Shown piece by piece: positions 1 to 9,475 of a stretch of DNA of 64,000 nt. The notes under the pieces were generated by a model, which saw only the letters and a list, made by a program, of their open reading frames with translations, was not told where the DNA came from and did not search any database. The stretch's first letter is position 1, and each line of letters begins with the position of its first letter. Both the position numbers and the translations under genes were made by a program. Source of the stretch: Henriciella sp. (GTDB lineage Bacteria > Pseudomonadota > Alphaproteobacteria > Caulobacterales > Hyphomonadaceae); assembly GCA_013214545.1 (NCBI GenBank), contig JABSQB010000004.1:1-64000 (forward strand), written 5' to 3'.

Positions 1-1093
1 CGCTGTCGGATTCGTGACCCTGTTGCTGGCGCGCATGCTGGTCGGGATCGGGGAAGCGGGGTGTACGCCGCCCGCCAATTCCATGATCAGCGACTATTAC
101 GCCCCCTCTGCCCGGCCAACGGCGCTTGGTATCTATGCCATGGGGGTGACCGCCGGCGGGGTGTTGGCACAGGTGTTTGGCGGCTTCATCCTCGACATTT
201 TCACCTGGCGCGAGGCGTTCATCTTTGTCGGCGCACCGGGCATATTGCTGGGGATCATCTTCCTGCTCACGGTGAAGGAACCGCCGCGCGGTTATTCCGA
301 CCCACCGGGCACCGCCAAACTCGAGCGGGCAGGTTTCAAGGAAGCGATTGCCGAGATCTTCTCCAAGCGCACCTTCTGGGTGATGACGACCGGAGCGACG
401 CTGGCCGCCTTTGCTGGTTACGCGCTGGTTGGCCTCCAGCCGCAACATGTCGTTTTTACGCAAGGATTCACGCCGGCTGAAACGGCCTTGATGTTCATGG
501 CCCCGGTCGGGCTGGCTGGTACTTTGGGGGCCTTTCTTGGCGGTTATCTGACCGAGCTCGCTTCGCACCGCTCTGAAACAGCGGCGACCTGGGTGCCGGG
601 CATCGCGTTCCTGTGCTGCGCCCCGATCTATGCGTCGGCCTTCCTAGTTGGCGACAGCACCCTGATGCTGGTCCTGCTGATGATTGCCAGCATGCTGCAA
701 TATTTCTATCTCGGCGCGCAGTATAATATCGCCCAGGTCGTGGTCAGCCTGCGGGTGCGGGCAACGTCCGTGGCGATTCTGCTCTTTATCGTCAATCTGA
801 TTGGCTATGGTATCGGGCCGCCAGCACTTGGTATTGTTGCCGATACATTGTCGACGAATTGGATCAATGCCAGCAGCTTTGCCGGACAGATTACCGCGAC
901 CTGCAGCCTTACCGATCCGAGCCTAACCGAGGAGCTGGTCAGTGCCTGCCGCGAAGCCCGTGCCTATGGCGTGAAATGGGCCTGCGTGGTGGCGACCAGT
1001 CTGTTCGTGTTTGCCGGGCTCGCCTTCCTTCTGTCAGGACGGTCGTTTGTGCGCGATCTCTTCGTCAATCAGAAAGCGGCTACAGCGAGCTAA
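1..1093 (+). CDS. MFS transporter, 5' end cut by the window
   Basis: Secondary transporter of the major facilitator superfamily acting in the inner membrane; the substrate cannot be told. The reading frame is open from base 2, so the N-terminus (probably the first one or two helices) lies outside the window. The visible part starts in the region with ARMLVGIGEAG, a typical MFS TM4 signature. It continues with repeated hydrophobic segments and a charged central loop near residues 90-115 (VKEPPRGYSD), and ends with a short basic tail. About ten membrane segments remain of the expected twelve. The glycine-rich GIGEAGCTPPANS stretch resembles the Spinster/anion-symporter-like branch, but this is only a resemblance. 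It converges with the next small gene, with a 6-base gap. Confidence 0.85.
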   Translation, partial: AVGFVTLLLARMLVGIGEAGCTPPANSMISDYYAPSARPTALGIYAMGVTAGGVLAQVFGGFILDIFTWREAFIFVGAPGILLGIIFLLTVKEPPRGYSDPPGTAKLERAGFKEAIAEIFSKRTFWVMTTGATLAAFAGYALVGLQPQHVVFTQGFTPAETALMFMAPVGLAGTLGAFLGGYLTELASHRSETAATWVPGIAFLCCAPIYASAFLVGDSTLMLVLLMIASMLQYFYLGAQYNIAQVVVSLRVRATSVAILLFIVNLIGYGIGPPALGIVADTLSTNWINASSFAGQITATCSLTDPSLTEELVSACREARAYGVKWACVVATSLFVFAGLAFLLSGRSFVRDLFVNQKAATAS

Positions 1094-1099
1094 ACCAGC

Positions 1100-1372
1100 C
1101 TAGACCGGCTCGACCTCCTTAGGGACGGAGGCTTTCTTCCGCACCGCCTCTTTGCGCGGCTTGGGCAGAAGGCGGAAGCGGGTCTGGCACCAGGCAAAAC
1201 CGACGCCGACATCGAGCAGTGCATCGCCGCGGCCGCAAGGGCAATCGAACGGCAATATGCCCCAGACGGTGTAGGTCTCACCCTGCACGAGCGGCACTTC
1301 TTCGCCGGTCACATGATTGGGCGAAGCATCAACGCACAGCACCAAATCGCCGGATCCAACATCATAACTCAT
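1100..1372 (-). CDS. Small hypothetical protein with CPCG motif
   Basis: A 90-residue protein of unknown function. I chose the ATG at 1372 (MSYDVGSGDL) over the longer frame to 1495, because the family-like part begins there and the longer version would run into the leader of the divergent lipoprotein gene. The sequence reads as a compact beta-rich domain (LVLCVDASPN, GETYTVWGI). A CPCG motif follows in the middle, then a basic, alanine/lysine-rich tail. Small proteins of this kind (a short 'CVDAS...G..Y.V' domain) are common in alphaproteobacteria and uncharacterised. It converges with the MFS gene and is divergent from the DUF1254-type gene. Confidence 0.55.
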   Translation of the reverse strand: MSYDVGSGDLVLCVDASPNHVTGEEVPLVQGETYTVWGILPFDCPCGRGDALLDVGVGFAWCQTRFRLLPKPRKEAVRKKASVPKEVEPV

Positions 1373-1495
1373 GACGCGGAGCTGTATCACAATCAGCCAT
1401 GCCCGACAAAGACCCTGCCGCGACGGCGTGAATGGACGTTCGTCAATGCGATCCTTAAACCTGCCGGTCAGGGGAGGTATGGGAGAGATTATCAA

Positions 1496-2923
1496 ATGAA
1501 ACGCATCAGCAGCGCCGCAATCCTATCACTGGCGGGCCTGTTGGCCGCTTGCGGCGGACCACCCACCCCCGAAACCAGTGAAACCGCGGCGATAGAGAGC
1601 GAGGCGAGTGCGCCGATATCGATGGCTGAAGCTGAGGCGATTTTCGATTATGCCTATCCGCTCGTGATCATGAAGATCAGTCAGGACCTGATGCTGACGG
1701 TCCCTTTGCGACCGCGCACGGACCCCAATCATTTCATCCACTTCCGGCGCCTGGCACAGCCCGAGCAGCGCGCCGTTGTGCTCGGCAATCGCAACACCTT
1801 GTACAGCGTCGGCTGGCTCGATCTCAGCCAGGGGCCGGTGGTGTTTCAGATCCCCGATATGGGCGAGCGGTATTATGTCATGCCGCTGCTTGATGCCTGG
1901 ACCAATACGTTTGAGAGCCTCGGCTCGCGCACCACCGGGCAAGGCCCTCAAAGCTATCTGATCGCCAATGCAGCTTATGAGGGCGACGTACCAGATGGCA
2001 CCACTCTGATCACCAGCCCCACTAATATGGTCTGGATCACTGGCCGCATTCAGGCAGATTCAGCTGAGGACGCGGTGTCTGCTGCGCAGCTGCAGGATCA
2101 GTATGTCCTGATGACGCTGAAAGAGGCGACCTCGGGAACCGACCCTTTTGCGGACTTTGAGCCTGATTTCACCTTCGCCAAGGTCGGCCTGCCCGTTCCA
2201 TACTCTCTGCGCATGGAGGCGGCAGAATTCTACGATACGTTTCTGAAGATGTGGGCCAAAAACCCAGGCCCTTCGGACGATCAGGAGATGACGGCACTGA
2301 TGGCCAGTGCAGGTCTCGCCCTCGGGGAGACCGCAAACTTCTTGGACTTGCCTGAGGCGACACAGACTGTTCTTGAGCAGGGTTTGAAAGCCAAGCAGGC
2401 GGCCTATTCAAAAGCCTTTTACGAGGGCACCGCGCAGACCGAAGCCTGGCTATTCAATATCGATCCCGCCATGGGCAATTGGGGGACAGACTTCGACCGC
2501 CGCGCCTATTGGGCGATGTGGGGCCTCGGCACGAATATTTCACAAGATGCCGTCTATGGCGTCACGCAGCTGGATTCCGACCTTGCCCCCTTGAACGGGC
2601 AGAACACCTACCAGATCCGCTTCGAGTCTGGCGACGTGCCGCCGACCAATGCGTTCTGGTCGGTCACCAATTATGACGCTGAAGGCTATCTCGAACGCAA
2701 TGCGGAAGATCGATATTCTCTAGGCAGCAATCACGCGTTGAGCTTCAATCCGGATGGGTCACTCGATTTCTATCTGTCAAACACCCAACCAGAGATTGAA
2801 AACGTAAACTGGGTGCCAGCCCCCGCCGGCGACTTTAAGACCCTGCTGCGGATCTACTGGCCGCAAGACGACGTGCTGGATGGCACCTGGTCACTTCCGG
2901 ACGTTCAGAAACTCGAACAATAA
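1496..2923 (+). CDS. DUF1254/DUF1214 domain lipoprotein
   Basis: Exported lipoprotein of the DUF1254/DUF1214 family, function unknown. The ATG at 1496 is chosen because it begins a clean lipoprotein signal (MKRISSAAILSLAGLLAACGG, lipobox LLAAC, Cys about residue 20) and follows a purine-rich ribosome site (gggagag). The longer frame from 1313 would place the signal internally. An acidic linker of about 20 residues follows. The DUF1254 part (EAIFDYAYPLVIMK, then GNRNTLYSVGWLDLS and YYVMPLLDAW) comes next, and the DUF1214 part with TNAFWSVTNYD and a terminal IYWPQDD lies at the C-terminus. Length (475 aa) is normal for the family. It is followed by a terminator shared with the convergent peptidase gene. 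Confidence 0.85.
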   Translation: MKRISSAAILSLAGLLAACGGPPTPETSETAAIESEASAPISMAEAEAIFDYAYPLVIMKISQDLMLTVPLRPRTDPNHFIHFRRLAQPEQRAVVLGNRNTLYSVGWLDLSQGPVVFQIPDMGERYYVMPLLDAWTNTFESLGSRTTGQGPQSYLIANAAYEGDVPDGTTLITSPTNMVWITGRIQADSAEDAVSAAQLQDQYVLMTLKEATSGTDPFADFEPDFTFAKVGLPVPYSLRMEAAEFYDTFLKMWAKNPGPSDDQEMTALMASAGLALGETANFLDLPEATQTVLEQGLKAKQAAYSKAFYEGTAQTEAWLFNIDPAMGNWGTDFDRRAYWAMWGLGTNISQDAVYGVTQLDSDLAPLNGQNTYQIRFESGDVPPTNAFWSVTNYDAEGYLERNAEDRYSLGSNHALSFNPDGSLDFYLSNTQPEIENVNWVPAPAGDFKTLLRIYWPQDDVLDGTWSLPDVQKLEQ

Positions 2924-2945
2924 AGGCGCTTTGATCGAAACAAAA

Positions 2946-2971
2946 AAGCCGCTCCTGGATAGAAGCGGCTT
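2946..2971. terminator. Bidirectional intrinsic terminator
   Basis: Perfect 8-bp stem (aagccgct / agcggctt) with a 10-base loop lies between two convergent genes. An A-run precedes it, which reads as a T-run for the minus-strand peptidase gene. A pyrimidine-rich tail follows for the plus-strand gene. Confidence 0.8.
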
Positions 2972-2996
2972 CTCTGTTCTCGCATGGCGGAAAGGT

Positions 2997-5183
2997 TTAG
3001 CCTTCGCCTTCTTCGCCGGTTTCGAAACCGCGAATGCGCAGCAGCGGTTCAATGGTCGGGTCAGAGCCGCGGAAGTTGCGGTAAAGCTCATCCGCGGGGC
3101 GCAGGCCGCCTGACTCATAGACCCAAAGCTTCAGGCGCGCGGCGAGTTCCGCGTCCCAGATATCGCCCGCTTCGCGGAAGGCGGTGAAGCCGTCAGCGTC
3201 GAGAATTTCTGACCACAGATAGGCATAATAGCCAGAGCTGTATCCGCCCGCGAAGATGTGGCTGAAATACTGACTGCGATAGCGCGGCTCAATCTCTTCG
3301 ATCAGGCCATAACCTGCGAGCACTTCCTGCTCGAAGGCGCGCGCATCGGTGATCGCCATGGCCTCATCGTGGCTGAGATTGTGCCACGCCAGATCGAGCA
3401 GCGAGGCGGCAATGAACTCCGTCGTGCGGAAGCCCTGATTGTGATTGGACGCTTCGCGCATCTTCTCGATCAGTTCGAGCGGAATGGCTTCGCCGGTTTC
3501 ATAATGCAGGGCGTATTCCGCCAGCATTTCCGGCGCGCCAGCCCAATGCTCCAGGATCTGAGCCGGGAATTCGGTATAGTCGCGCGGACCATCAACCCCT
3601 GAGAAGTTGGAGTATTTGATCTGCGTCAGCAGGCCATGCAGACCGTGGCCGAACTCGTGGAAGAAAGTCTCAACCTCATCGAACCGCATCAGGGTCGGGC
3701 CGTCGCCAGCTGGCGTGATCAGGTTCAGATTGTTGGTGATGATCGGACGAACTTCGTCAGCATCATCATAATTGGTTGAGTTGCGATAGCTGCTCATCCA
3801 GGCGCCGCCGCGCTTGGAATCGCGAGCGTACATATCCATCATGAACAGACCGAGATGCTCACCGGTTTCAGCGTCCTTGACGTCATAGGAGGTGACCACC
3901 GGGTTCCAGCCGTCAATGTCGACATCTTCCAGCGTGACGTTGAACAGGCGCTCAGCCATGGTCCAGGCGCCTTCGCGAACAGCGCTGAGCTCAAAATAAG
4001 GCTTCAGCACATTGTCATCGAACGCATATTTGTCCTGGCGAACTTTCTCGCTGTAATGCCACCAGTCATGACCTGCGAAGGTGAATTCGTCACCGATCAT
4101 GGCCTGCATTTCATCACGCTCTGCCTTGGCTTGCGCGAGCCCTGGTTCCCAGACGCGGACGAGGAAGTTCTCAACCGTCTCTGGCGTGCGGGCCATATTG
4201 TATTCCAGCGTGTAGGCCGCGTGCGTCGGGTAGCCGAGCAGCTCGGCGCGCTCTGCCCGCAACTGAGCCAACTTGATCGCGATCGGGCCATTGTCGAACT
4301 CGCCGCTATTGGCGCGCAGACGGTAACCGTCGAACATTTGCGCCCGCAGATCGCGGTTTTCCGATTGCGTCATGAAGGTCTCATAGACCGAGCGATCGAC
4401 GGTCAGCGTCCAGGTGTCGCCCTCCTTCAGCGCCGCTTTGAAATCTTCTGACAGGCCAACCAGTTCAGCTTCGTCCGTGATCTCCAGCTTGAACGCTTTG
4501 GTCGAGGCCAGCAGGTTCTGAGCGAACTGCGTGGTCAGGCTGGAAATCTCTTCATTGATCGCCGCGACCTGTTCCTTGACCTCTGGGCTTTGGGTCGCGC
4601 CAGCGCGCTCAAATCCGCGATAGGTCAGCTCGATCAGGCGCAGGTCCTGCTCATCGAGATCAGTCAGTGTCGGCGCCGCATCGTGCACCGCCTTAACCCG
4701 GGCGAACAGCGTTTCGTTGAAGTTGATCTCATTCTGCACCGCAGTGACTTTTGGCCAAATCTGGGTTTCCAGGTCCGCCAGCGTGTCATTGGTATCGGTA
4801 TTGGTGATGTTGGAGAATACGAGTGCAACCTGGCTCAGCATGCCGCCTGCCTTGTCGAGGGCGACAATCGTGTTTTCGAAAGTTGGATCTTCCTCATTGT
4901 CGGCAATCGCTGCGATTTCGGCCTGAAGCTCGGCAATCGCGAAATCGATGGCTGGCAGGTAATCCTCATCTGCAATCTCGGCAAAAGGCGGTACACCGTA
5001 AGGCGTATCCCAGTCCTGAAGCAGCGGATTCTCCGCGAGGGCCGCCTCATCGACGGCAGCTGTTTCGACTTCGGTCGTGTCTGTCGCCGCGGTATCGCCG
5101 CTTGGCGCACGCTCGACATCACAGCCAGCGAGGATCAAAGCAAGCGCTGCTGCGCCGCCATAGAGGTAAGATTTTGCAATCAT
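2997..5183 (-). CDS. dcp: M3 family zinc metallopeptidase, lipoprotein (peptidyl-dipeptidase Dcp-like)
   Basis: Thimet-oligopeptidase-family zinc peptidase, probably cleaving dipeptides or short peptides in the periplasm. The N-terminus is a lipoprotein signal (AAALALILAGC, lipobox LAGC). An acidic Thr/Glu/Asp/Ala linker follows, then the helical M3 domain. The catalytic motif HEFGH is at about residues 509-513, inside FFHEFGHGLHG, the exact M3 signature. Length 728 aa fits Dcp/OpdA plus an export segment. A good ribosome site (aaaggtga) lies 4 bases before the ATG at 5183. Export as a lipoprotein differs from cytosolic E. coli OpdA. Dipeptidyl carboxypeptidase specificity is inferred from family only. 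Confidence 0.9.
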   Translation of the reverse strand: MIAKSYLYGGAAALALILAGCDVERAPSGDTAATDTTEVETAAVDEAALAENPLLQDWDTPYGVPPFAEIADEDYLPAIDFAIAELQAEIAAIADNEEDPTFENTIVALDKAGGMLSQVALVFSNITNTDTNDTLADLETQIWPKVTAVQNEINFNETLFARVKAVHDAAPTLTDLDEQDLRLIELTYRGFERAGATQSPEVKEQVAAINEEISSLTTQFAQNLLASTKAFKLEITDEAELVGLSEDFKAALKEGDTWTLTVDRSVYETFMTQSENRDLRAQMFDGYRLRANSGEFDNGPIAIKLAQLRAERAELLGYPTHAAYTLEYNMARTPETVENFLVRVWEPGLAQAKAERDEMQAMIGDEFTFAGHDWWHYSEKVRQDKYAFDDNVLKPYFELSAVREGAWTMAERLFNVTLEDVDIDGWNPVVTSYDVKDAETGEHLGLFMMDMYARDSKRGGAWMSSYRNSTNYDDADEVRPIITNNLNLITPAGDGPTLMRFDEVETFFHEFGHGLHGLLTQIKYSNFSGVDGPRDYTEFPAQILEHWAGAPEMLAEYALHYETGEAIPLELIEKMREASNHNQGFRTTEFIAASLLDLAWHNLSHDEAMAITDARAFEQEVLAGYGLIEEIEPRYRSQYFSHIFAGGYSSGYYAYLWSEILDADGFTAFREAGDIWDAELAARLKLWVYESGGLRPADELYRNFRGSDPTIEPLLRIRGFETGEEGEG

Positions 5184-5252
5184 AAGGTCACCTTTGAGTG
5201 GAACGTTGCCGTGTTTAATCAGATTTTAGATGAGACGCCTAGTGTTGCTCTG

Positions 5253-6191
5253 TCACATTTGTAGCTGGCTCAGGCGCGCCACCGTGGCGTCGAACTGCGC
5301 CATGGTCTCGTTTAGAATATCAGCGACCGGGCGTACGCCCTTGATTCGACCGGCAACTTGCCCGGTCAGCGCGATCCCGGCTTCGAGGTCGCCGCCAAAG
5401 TAAACCTGCTGCGTGCCAGCGAATTCGCCGAAAATATTCTCAACGCCGTCCTGCTCGATCCGCGTCGTGCGCTCCGTTCGCAGCGCCCGCAGCGCCGGGC
5501 CCGGGCCGTCGCGATTGAGGAAGACGGTATCGGTCGCGTCCGCATCGACAATCGCCTGTTTCCAATTGTCATGCACCGGGCTCTCAGCTGAAGACAGGAT
5601 CCGCGTGCCCATCAACACGCCCTCTGCGCCAAGCGAGAACGCCGCCGCCATGGTGGCGCCATCCATGATGCCGCCAGCCGCAACCACTGGCACTTGCACC
5701 GCTTCACAGACTTGCGGGATCAAGACCATCGATGCGACATCTTTGGGGTTCTTGAAACCGCCGCCTTCGCCGCCTTCGACAATCAAGCCATCCACCCCGG
5801 CATCAATCGCCCCGAGCGCCGCTTTCAGGCTCGGCACCACGTGGAACACGGTGAGACCGGCTTCTTTCAGTTGACCCGTATACTTCTTCGGGTTGCCGGC
5901 AGACGTGGTGACGAACTTGATGCCCTGATCGATCACGAACTGCACAATGTCAGGATCGCGCACAAAAGCCTGCGCCACATTTACCCCGAACGGCTTGTCG
6001 GTGAGGTCGCGCATCTTGAGGATCTCCGCGCGCACTGCGTCCAGCTCGCCGGAGCTGGTCTCGATGATGCCCATGCCGCCCGCGTTCGAGAACGCAGAAG
6101 ATAGCTGCGAGCGGGCGATCCAGCCCATAGCCGCCTGAATAATCGGCTTTTCGATTTCGAGCATCTCGGTAATGCGGGTCTTGAGCGCCAT
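5253..6191 (-). CDS. Nitronate monooxygenase / NPD-family flavoprotein
   Basis: FMN-dependent TIM-barrel protein of the 2-nitropropane dioxygenase/FabK superfamily, 312 aa. Visible signatures: IIQAAMGWIARSQL at the N-terminus, the GGMGIIE turn, and EGGEGGGF (about residues 139-146) followed by PVVAAGGIMDG and GAEGVLMGTR, the FMN-phosphate-binding part. These are the family's defining blocks. The catalytic histidine usually found in true nitronate monooxygenases is not in the usual GHAGG context: the sequence has EGGEGGG. A different oxidoreductase role is therefore possible. It is followed on the same strand by the Bcr/CflA pump gene only in map position (67-base gap, separate starts). Confidence 0.8.
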   Translation of the reverse strand: MALKTRITEMLEIEKPIIQAAMGWIARSQLSSAFSNAGGMGIIETSSGELDAVRAEILKMRDLTDKPFGVNVAQAFVRDPDIVQFVIDQGIKFVTTSAGNPKKYTGQLKEAGLTVFHVVPSLKAALGAIDAGVDGLIVEGGEGGGFKNPKDVASMVLIPQVCEAVQVPVVAAGGIMDGATMAAAFSLGAEGVLMGTRILSSAESPVHDNWKQAIVDADATDTVFLNRDGPGPALRALRTERTTRIEQDGVENIFGEFAGTQQVYFGGDLEAGIALTGQVAGRIKGVRPVADILNETMAQFDATVARLSQLQM

Positions 6192-6258
6192 GATTTTTCC
6201 TGTCTTTGTCAGTGTTTGAGCGCAGCTAAACCCCGCTATCGCTGCGGAAGCGCAAGGC

Positions 6259-7500
6259 CTAGCGGGTCTGGAACAGTTTGAACCGCTCCGTCATCAGAAT
6301 AATGCTGAGCGACCCGACGCCGAGGGCGACGAAGCCCCACATGAACGGCGCAACGGTGCCATCGAACTGACCAGCGACCAGATAGCCGAAAAAGCTCGCC
6401 ACCGTCGTTGATGCAAAGCCATAGGCCGCACTCGCGGTGGCTGCAATCTTGCCCTGCGGCTCCATGGCCAGCGCTGTAAAGTTCGCGCCGAGCATGCCGA
6501 AACAGGCAAAGGTCAGGCAGAACAGAGGATAGAACAGCCATAGCTTCTCGCCGACCAGATGGAGTGTCACCGCATTGATCAGCGCCAGCGCAATGAACAG
6601 GAGCAGCACGCTATGACTGATCCGGCGCATCCCGAACCGCTCAACCATGCGCGAGTTCATGAAGTTCGCCACCGCGAGCGCGCCGGCGACGCCAGCAAAC
6701 CAGATCGTAAAGGTCTCATGCTGTTGAAACACATCGGTGAAGATCTGCTCCGACGCCGCCACAAAAGCGAACAGCGCGCCAAAGATCACGCCGCTGGCGC
6801 ACATATAGCCGACCGTGATGCGGGTTGTCAGGACCTGCCAGTAGGCAGCGCCGCTTTGTTTGACGCTTAATGGCTGTCGCGCCTCTGCGGGCAGGGTTTC
6901 AGGCAACCGGACTTGAATCCAGATCAGGTTCAGCACCGCTGTCAGACTGAGCACACCAAAGGTCCATTGCCACGGCGCGACCAGCATCACAGCTGCGCCT
7001 ATACTCGGCGCGAGGATTGGCACAACCATGAACACCGTCATCACCAGCGACATAATACGGGCCATAGCCCGGCCGGCGAGCAAGTCCCGCACGATCGAGA
7101 CCGCGATGACGCGCACGCCGCTGGCGAACATGCCCTGGATGAATCGGGCGAGCAGCAGGGTCGTGAACGAGGTGGTCAGAATGCATGCCACCCCGGCAAT
7201 CGCATAGGCAATCAGGCAGAGGCTCAGCAGGCCCTTGCGGCCAAAGCGGTCTGAAATCGGTCCGAAGATCAGCTGCGGTGCCCCGAAACCGGCAATGTAA
7301 GCAAAGATGACCAGCTGCTGATCATTTTCGCGGCTGAGACTGTAATGCTGGGAAATATCGCTCAGCGCGGGCAGCATGATGTCGATCGCCAGCGCATTCA
7401 GCGACATCAGAGCAGCCACCATCGTCACCAGTTCCCATTGCGGCATGGGAAGTCTGGGCGGCTGCGCCTCTTCCATTGCGGCGTGTTCGGAACTGCTCAC
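6259..7500 (-). CDS. Bcr/CflA family drug:H+ antiporter
   Basis: Twelve-helix MFS multidrug efflux protein (413 aa). After a short Pro-rich cytoplasmic lead comes NALAIDIMLPALSDI, the family's hallmark first helix. GPISDRFGRKGLL is the MFS motif A in loop 2-3 at about residues 80-92, and ARFIQGMFASG is motif B in helix 4. The rest consists of hydrophobic helices ending in a short basic tail. Motif A plus the 'D-x-x-L-P-A-L' first helix place it in the DHA1 Bcr/CflA group (chloramphenicol/bicyclomycin-type export). The actual substrate is unknown. Confidence 0.88.
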   Translation of the reverse strand: MSSSEHAAMEEAQPPRLPMPQWELVTMVAALMSLNALAIDIMLPALSDISQHYSLSRENDQQLVIFAYIAGFGAPQLIFGPISDRFGRKGLLSLCLIAYAIAGVACILTTSFTTLLLARFIQGMFASGVRVIAVSIVRDLLAGRAMARIMSLVMTVFMVVPILAPSIGAAVMLVAPWQWTFGVLSLTAVLNLIWIQVRLPETLPAEARQPLSVKQSGAAYWQVLTTRITVGYMCASGVIFGALFAFVAASEQIFTDVFQQHETFTIWFAGVAGALAVANFMNSRMVERFGMRRISHSVLLLFIALALINAVTLHLVGEKLWLFYPLFCLTFACFGMLGANFTALAMEPQGKIAATASAAYGFASTTVASFFGYLVAGQFDGTVAPFMWGFVALGVGSLSIILMTERFKLFQTR

Positions 7501-7669
7501 GGGATCTGCCCTCGATTAACCAAGGCGCGGGTTGTGCGCCTCTCAACTCAGCCGCGCAAGCTTTTTCTGGGACATTTTTTGGCTTTGCAGCACTGGATGA
7601 TTGAGTCCGCCCGGATTTTCAGGCACAGCGCGGCAACGCGCTGATGCCGACGCAACCGGACTATTGAAT

Positions 7670-8377
7670 ATGGCTGACCCGAAATCCCGCTTCGCTGGTG
7701 GACCGCTCAAAACATTCGGACGGCGTGGAGGGCGCCCGCTTTCCGGCCGCCAGCGCGTGTTGATGGATGAGCTGCTGCCAAAACTCAGCGTGCCAATCGA
7801 GGCTGGAGCCGCGCTTGATCCGGCAGATTTGTTTTCACACGCAGATGAGATCTGGCTCGAGATCGGCTTTGGCGGCGGCGAGCACGTCAGCGGACAAGCA
7901 GCTGCGCACCCGCAAGTCGGCATTCTTGCCAGTGAAGTATTCTTTGAGGGCATCGCCAAACTGCTCGGCCAGATTGAGGACGACAAGATCGACAATGTCC
8001 GGATCTGGCCCGAGGATGCGCGCGAGATGGTCGATGGGCTGGCCAATGACAGCATCGACCGCGCGTTCATTCTTTTCCCCGATCCATGGCCGAAAGCGCG
8101 GCATCAGAAGCGGCGCATCATCCAGCCAGATTTCCTGGAGGCGCTCGCCCGCATCATGAAACCCGGCGGTAAAGTGCGGTTTGCCACCGACGTCCGGTCC
8201 TATGCAGATGAGGCGCTAGAGCGGTTTTTGGCGCACCCTGCCTATGTCTGGACTGCCGAGAGCGCGGATGATTGGAGCAAGGCCCCCGGCGATCATATTC
8301 AGACCCGCTATCAAATGAAAAAGCTCGGCGATGTCGCGCCGGTTTATTACGACTTTACCATCTGCGAAGGAAGCTGA
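7670..8377 (+). CDS. trmB: tRNA (guanine-N7)-methyltransferase
   Basis: SAM-dependent enzyme that makes m7G46 in tRNA variable loops. The ATG at 7670 (MADPKSRFAGG) is preferred over the TTG at 7601, giving 235 aa, normal for TrmB. Basic N-terminal segment, then the SAM site LEIGFGGGEH. The TrmB signature PDPWPKARHQKRR starts at residue 137, followed by KPGGKVRFATD. No obvious ribosome site precedes either start. The next gene starts 50 bases downstream with its own ribosome site. Confidence 0.93.
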   Translation: MADPKSRFAGGPLKTFGRRGGRPLSGRQRVLMDELLPKLSVPIEAGAALDPADLFSHADEIWLEIGFGGGEHVSGQAAAHPQVGILASEVFFEGIAKLLGQIEDDKIDNVRIWPEDAREMVDGLANDSIDRAFILFPDPWPKARHQKRRIIQPDFLEALARIMKPGGKVRFATDVRSYADEALERFLAHPAYVWTAESADDWSKAPGDHIQTRYQMKKLGDVAPVYYDFTICEGS

Positions 8378-8427
8378 TTGACCCTGCAACCCGGCCCCGC
8401 CTATCGTGGCCGCAGAAGGAGCCACCG

Positions 8428-9339
8428 ATGCGGATTCTGATTAGCCTCTGCTTGTTCTGGATGAGTGCTGCACTCTGGCACGCGGCAAACGCGCAGGTCT
8501 CCGACGCAGAAATCAGCGCAGCAAGAGTGGAACTCGTGTCCGACCCTTCGGTCGAGGCGCGAGACCACCTTTATGGACTATTGTCCCGCCAATCCGGGCC
8601 GCCCAGCGTTGAATCCGTAAGCGCTTATATAAGCCTGTTGGCTTTTGATCAGCGCCAGGAGAACAATACAAAGCTGTTCAATTCCGCCTCCGCCGCGGCG
8701 ACGCATTTCGAACCGGCTGCAGAGATCATCACGAAACCCTATCTGGAGGCTCGCTTCCTGCAGGCCGTGGCGCGCTTCAACCTTGAGCGCGCCCCGCAAG
8801 CGATGATCGAGATGGCGCATGTCGAAGGCCAGGCGCGTGCCTTCCAGACCCATATTGGCGAGCAACCGCAATGGGCGCTCAATCTGAAATGGAAGGCCGA
8901 CGCCTGGGGCATGGCCATGAACGCCTATTTCGAGAGCGAGAAGGAATTCCATCCCACTGATGAGGAAATTCAGACGGTTTTGGCGCTCTACGAAACCGAC
9001 ATCGCTGCGCGTAATGCCAGAGCGGCGCGCTCGCTCGACGAAAATGGCCTGCCCTTTTGCGCCGGACGGATGATCCAGCGCCCTGCCATGCGGTTTCCGC
9101 GCGTCCAGAATATGCGGGACCTGTTCGGCGCCGTCATTGTGTCCTTCGATCTTGATGGAGAAGGCAATGTCCTCAACCCAGTTGTGCTTGCCTCAGTGCC
9201 AATCGCGACCTTTGATGAGGATGCTGTCAGCACCGTGGAGAAGTGGCGGTTTCGACCGGATCGGCCGCGCGATGTCGGTCAGGTGTGCCGTCTGAACCGG
9301 TCATCCGTTGTGCAACCGCTGGTTTTCCAACTGCGCTGA
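8428..9339 (+). CDS. Exported protein with TonB C-terminal-like domain
   Basis: 303-aa secreted or periplasmic protein. The ATG at 8428 is supported by the ribosome site aaggag 8 bases upstream and by the cleavable signal peptide (residues 1-22, ending HAANAQ). The middle is helical, without a recognisable motif. The last 90 residues form a TonB_C-type domain: FGAVIVSFDLDGEGNV, then VLASVPIATFDEDAV and VEKWRFRPDRP, the conserved 'W-x-F-x-P' end. There is no proline-rich TonB spacer and no membrane anchor besides the signal. It is therefore probably not a classical energy transducer; TonB_C domains also occur in envelope proteins of unknown role. Confidence 0.75.
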   Translation: MRILISLCLFWMSAALWHAANAQVSDAEISAARVELVSDPSVEARDHLYGLLSRQSGPPSVESVSAYISLLAFDQRQENNTKLFNSASAAATHFEPAAEIITKPYLEARFLQAVARFNLERAPQAMIEMAHVEGQARAFQTHIGEQPQWALNLKWKADAWGMAMNAYFESEKEFHPTDEEIQTVLALYETDIAARNARAARSLDENGLPFCAGRMIQRPAMRFPRVQNMRDLFGAVIVSFDLDGEGNVLNPVVLASVPIATFDEDAVSTVEKWRFRPDRPRDVGQVCRLNRSSVVQPLVFQLR

Positions 9340-9396
9340 TCCGGTTTTGCTTGACCGCGGACCCAGAATATGTGCCTGCTCCCGCTATCGAATACG

Positions 9397-9431
9397 GCCG
9401 GTCTGCAATGAGAAGACCCCGCCAGACCGGC
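9397..9431 (+). other. Hairpin downstream of the TonB_C gene / csp leader
   Basis: Perfect 9-bp inverted repeat (gccggtctg / cagaccggc) with a 17-base loop lies between the TonB_C-domain gene and the cold-shock gene. It lacks a T-run, so it is either a Rho-dependent 3' end structure or part of the long csp leader. Confidence 0.45.
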
Positions 9432-9475
9432 GGTTAATGAATGTCCCTACCTCCCCGTAATCGACCTCGCGACCT

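Noticed and set aside
4590-5264. 224-codon plus-strand frame across the 5' half of the M3 peptidase gene
   Set aside because: Complement of a clear lipoprotein peptidase; the composition is that of a shadow frame.
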